From Acidobacteriota bacterium (lineage in GTDB: Bacteria; Acidobacteriota; Vicinamibacteria; Vicinamibacterales; UBA2999): a DNA stretch of 51,113 bases. Shown here one piece after another: positions 50,150-51,113 of the stretch (position 1 is its first letter; the number at the start of each line of letters is the position of its first letter). Under the pieces are notes generated by a model. It did no database searches. It had not been told where the DNA came from and saw only the letters and a list, made by a program, of their open reading frames with translations. A program made the translations under genes and the position numbers. The stretch covers positions 1 to 51,113 of the forward strand of contig JADZCN010000044.1 of assembly GCA_020851565.1 (NCBI GenBank), read 5' to 3'.

Positions 50150-50427
50150 CGACCGCTTGCTACCCCTTCGCCAGTTTTGAACGTCATACCCGCCGTTGCC
50201 CAGAAAAAGAAAAAGCCAGGTCGATGACTGGGGGTCTTTCCCACCGTCGCCATCGAACTGGCTTTTGTCCCGGCCTGTAGCCGAAGACCAGTTTTGCCAG
50301 GGCTAGTTTTCCTCTGGCCTACGAAGAATGAAGCGCACTAGGGCTGCTTGTCAAGCATCATTCGCTCACGATTGTGCCGACACACTCTGTGATCTTGATC
50401 GGAAATACAGCATTCGAAAAACGGCGT
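50150..50427. other. Gene-free A+T-richer gap with CCAGTTTT repeats
   Basis: No credible gene lies here. GCCAGTTTTG (50170-50179), AACTGGC in reverse (50256-50262), ACCAGTTTTG (50287-50296) and CTAGTTTT (50303-50310) are related short repeats around the likely promoter of the replication-type gene. They could be operators or replication iterons. The part from 50311 to 50427 shows nothing clear. Confidence 0.5.
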
Positions 50428-50987
50428 TCACGCAGAGTCGTCGCGATCCTCTTCGAACTGAAGCAGTTCCGCCTTCGGGATCTGCCTCTGCGCCTTTGGT
50501 GCCGCCTTGAAAGTCTTGTCTACCTGGCTTGCCGGGGGTCGGCTGATGGCCTTGCCGGCCAGCAGGTCTTCGACGGTAAGGATCTGGATCACAGCATGGA
50601 CTCCCCACGGCGATGCGTAGAATCCTGCGGACACCGCTTCCGTTCGCATAGGCTTCGTCGGTGGTTCCATCGTGATCAGCACGCCGATTGTCGCCTTCTC
50701 TCTGGTGACAACACCGACCAGGTCGCGTACGTGCGACACGCTGACGTGACCGGCCTTCACCGACAGCACGATCTGCCGCGTGTTGCCGTCGCCATCATGG
50801 AAGTAGATCCGGCCGTCGATCCCCTTGTCAGCACCCTTCTTCCCTTCCGCAGGACGCGCGCCAACCAAGCCCAGTGCCCACCACTGGAACTGGTACGGAT
50901 CTGCTTCGGCCAGGGCTTGGGCGTCCTGCACTGACACCGGTTCTCCCACAACGTCGTAGGTCGCTTTGGCTTCCTCGCCGTACGCAT
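50428..50987 (-). pseudogene. C-terminal fragment of a DNA methylase with fused Mrr-like endonuclease domain
   Basis: About 186 codons remain in frame from 50987 to the stop. The fragment begins DAYGEEAKATYDVVGEPVSVQDAQALAEADPYQFQWWALGLVGARPAEGKKGADKGIDGRIYF, continues QIVLSVKAGHVSVSHVRDLVGVVTREKATIGVLITM and ends FYASPWGVHAVIQILTVEDLLAG...FKAAPKAQRQ. This is the C-terminal restriction-endonuclease-like part of adenine-specific DNA methylases of the Mod/Mrr type, with D-x-GIDG and SVKAG as nuclease motifs. The methylase domain that should precede it is missing: the frame runs straight into the transposase end at 50988. The stop of the transposase lies at that junction, so insertion of the element broke the gene. 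Confidence 0.7.
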
Positions 50988-51113
50988 CTAGTGTCCTGAC
51001 CGCGTGGTTCGCTGAATAACTGGCGCGGCCTGGAAGTCGAGCGTTCGTTGGGCGAAGCGCGCGATGCTGGCGAGGATCTGGTCGGCGCTCTTGGTCCAGA
51101 CAAACGGGGTGGC
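50988..51113 (-). mobile_element. IS630-family transposase, C-terminal end (continues outside window)
   Basis: On the minus strand 41 codons and a stop are open to the window edge: ATPFVWTKSADQILASIARFAQ, then RTLDFQAAP and a final SGH. FVWTKSADQILA is the typical C-terminal ending of IS630 transposases (DDE family, target TA). The stop TAG is at 50990-50988, next to CTAG, and the methylase fragment begins at the following base. Only the C-terminus is here; the catalytic residues are outside. No inverted-repeat end can be confirmed without the other end. Confidence 0.8.

Larger units (their letters stand above)
46612..51113. mobile_element. Integrated element in tRNA-Leu(UAA), left end inside window
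   Basis: From the tRNA fragment rightward the gene content is integrase, small partner, XRE repressor, membrane protein, AlpA-type protein and replication-type protein, with lower G+C and weaker codon bias than the core. No structural phage genes are seen. The intact tRNA-Leu and the second attachment site should lie beyond 51113, because no second copy of the tRNA sequence appears inside the window. Confidence 0.8.

Noticed and set aside
50328..50510. 60-codon plus-strand frame in the gap near 50.4 kb
   Set aside because: It overlaps the methylase fragment, has no ribosome site and reads as low-complexity text.
46612..51113. Complete prophage
   Set aside because: No capsid, tail, portal, terminase or lysis genes are in the visible part; only integration, regulation and replication-type genes are seen.

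Overview
The window reads as one contig of a high-GC (roughly two-thirds G+C) Gram-negative chromosome. The gene content (TonB-family protein, TatA, TolC/RND efflux, PilZ, sigma-54 activator with a TPR front end, secreted proteins with signal peptides, long-form IspH) and the codon use fit an Acidobacteriota-like bacterium, perhaps Vicinamibacteria. That is an inference from style: there is no rRNA here to prove it.

Layout of the core part (1-46.6 kb). The window opens inside groEL, which ends at a clear terminator. Next come three minus-strand genes (TonB-like protein, glutaminyl-peptide cyclotransferase, PPK2 polyphosphate kinase) and a divergent tatA. A tightly packed minus-strand run, ftsE-ftsX-small unknown-glycerate kinase-rnr-selB, has 4-nt overlaps at several junctions. 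Then follow gatB and pckA (minus) and, divergently, an ECF sigma factor with a membrane-anchored partner and ispH. An RND efflux operon covers 16.8-23.5 kb (Spy-like protein, TolC, adaptor, permease). A minus-strand block carries folK, a ferritin-like protein, a DksA/TraR protein, and a translationally coupled tesA-ybbA-ybbP-like set. A PP2C phosphatase and a TPR/sigma-54 regulator diverge from one short promoter region. The rest of the core holds PilZ, metallo-hydrolase, cysteine dioxygenase, acetyltransferase, M13 and YpfJ-type peptidases, an ABC-F protein, a TPR/membrane protein pair, a DEAD-box helicase and several exported proteins, one with a collagen-like domain.

Several intergenic regions carry unusual short-period repeats: two G-rich 8-bp arrays (34.8 and 40.5 kb), an 8-bp GATTGGGT-type array framed by a 38-bp near-perfect inverted repeat (37.6-37.9 kb), and smaller relatives near 0.73, 34.1 and 42.6 kb. 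They sit in gaps beside or after stop codons and look like one class of element with different motif flavours.

The right end (46.6 kb to the edge) is an integrated mobile element of lower G+C. A 3' fragment of tRNA-Leu(UAA) lies against a tyrosine integrase. Behind it are a small partner gene, four 19-bp direct repeats, an XRE repressor with palindromic operators, a small membrane protein, an AlpA-type DNA-binding protein and a replication-type protein. Last comes a DNA methylase/endonuclease gene cut by an IS630-family transposase whose 3' end lies at the window edge. The intact tRNA and the other element end should be beyond the window.
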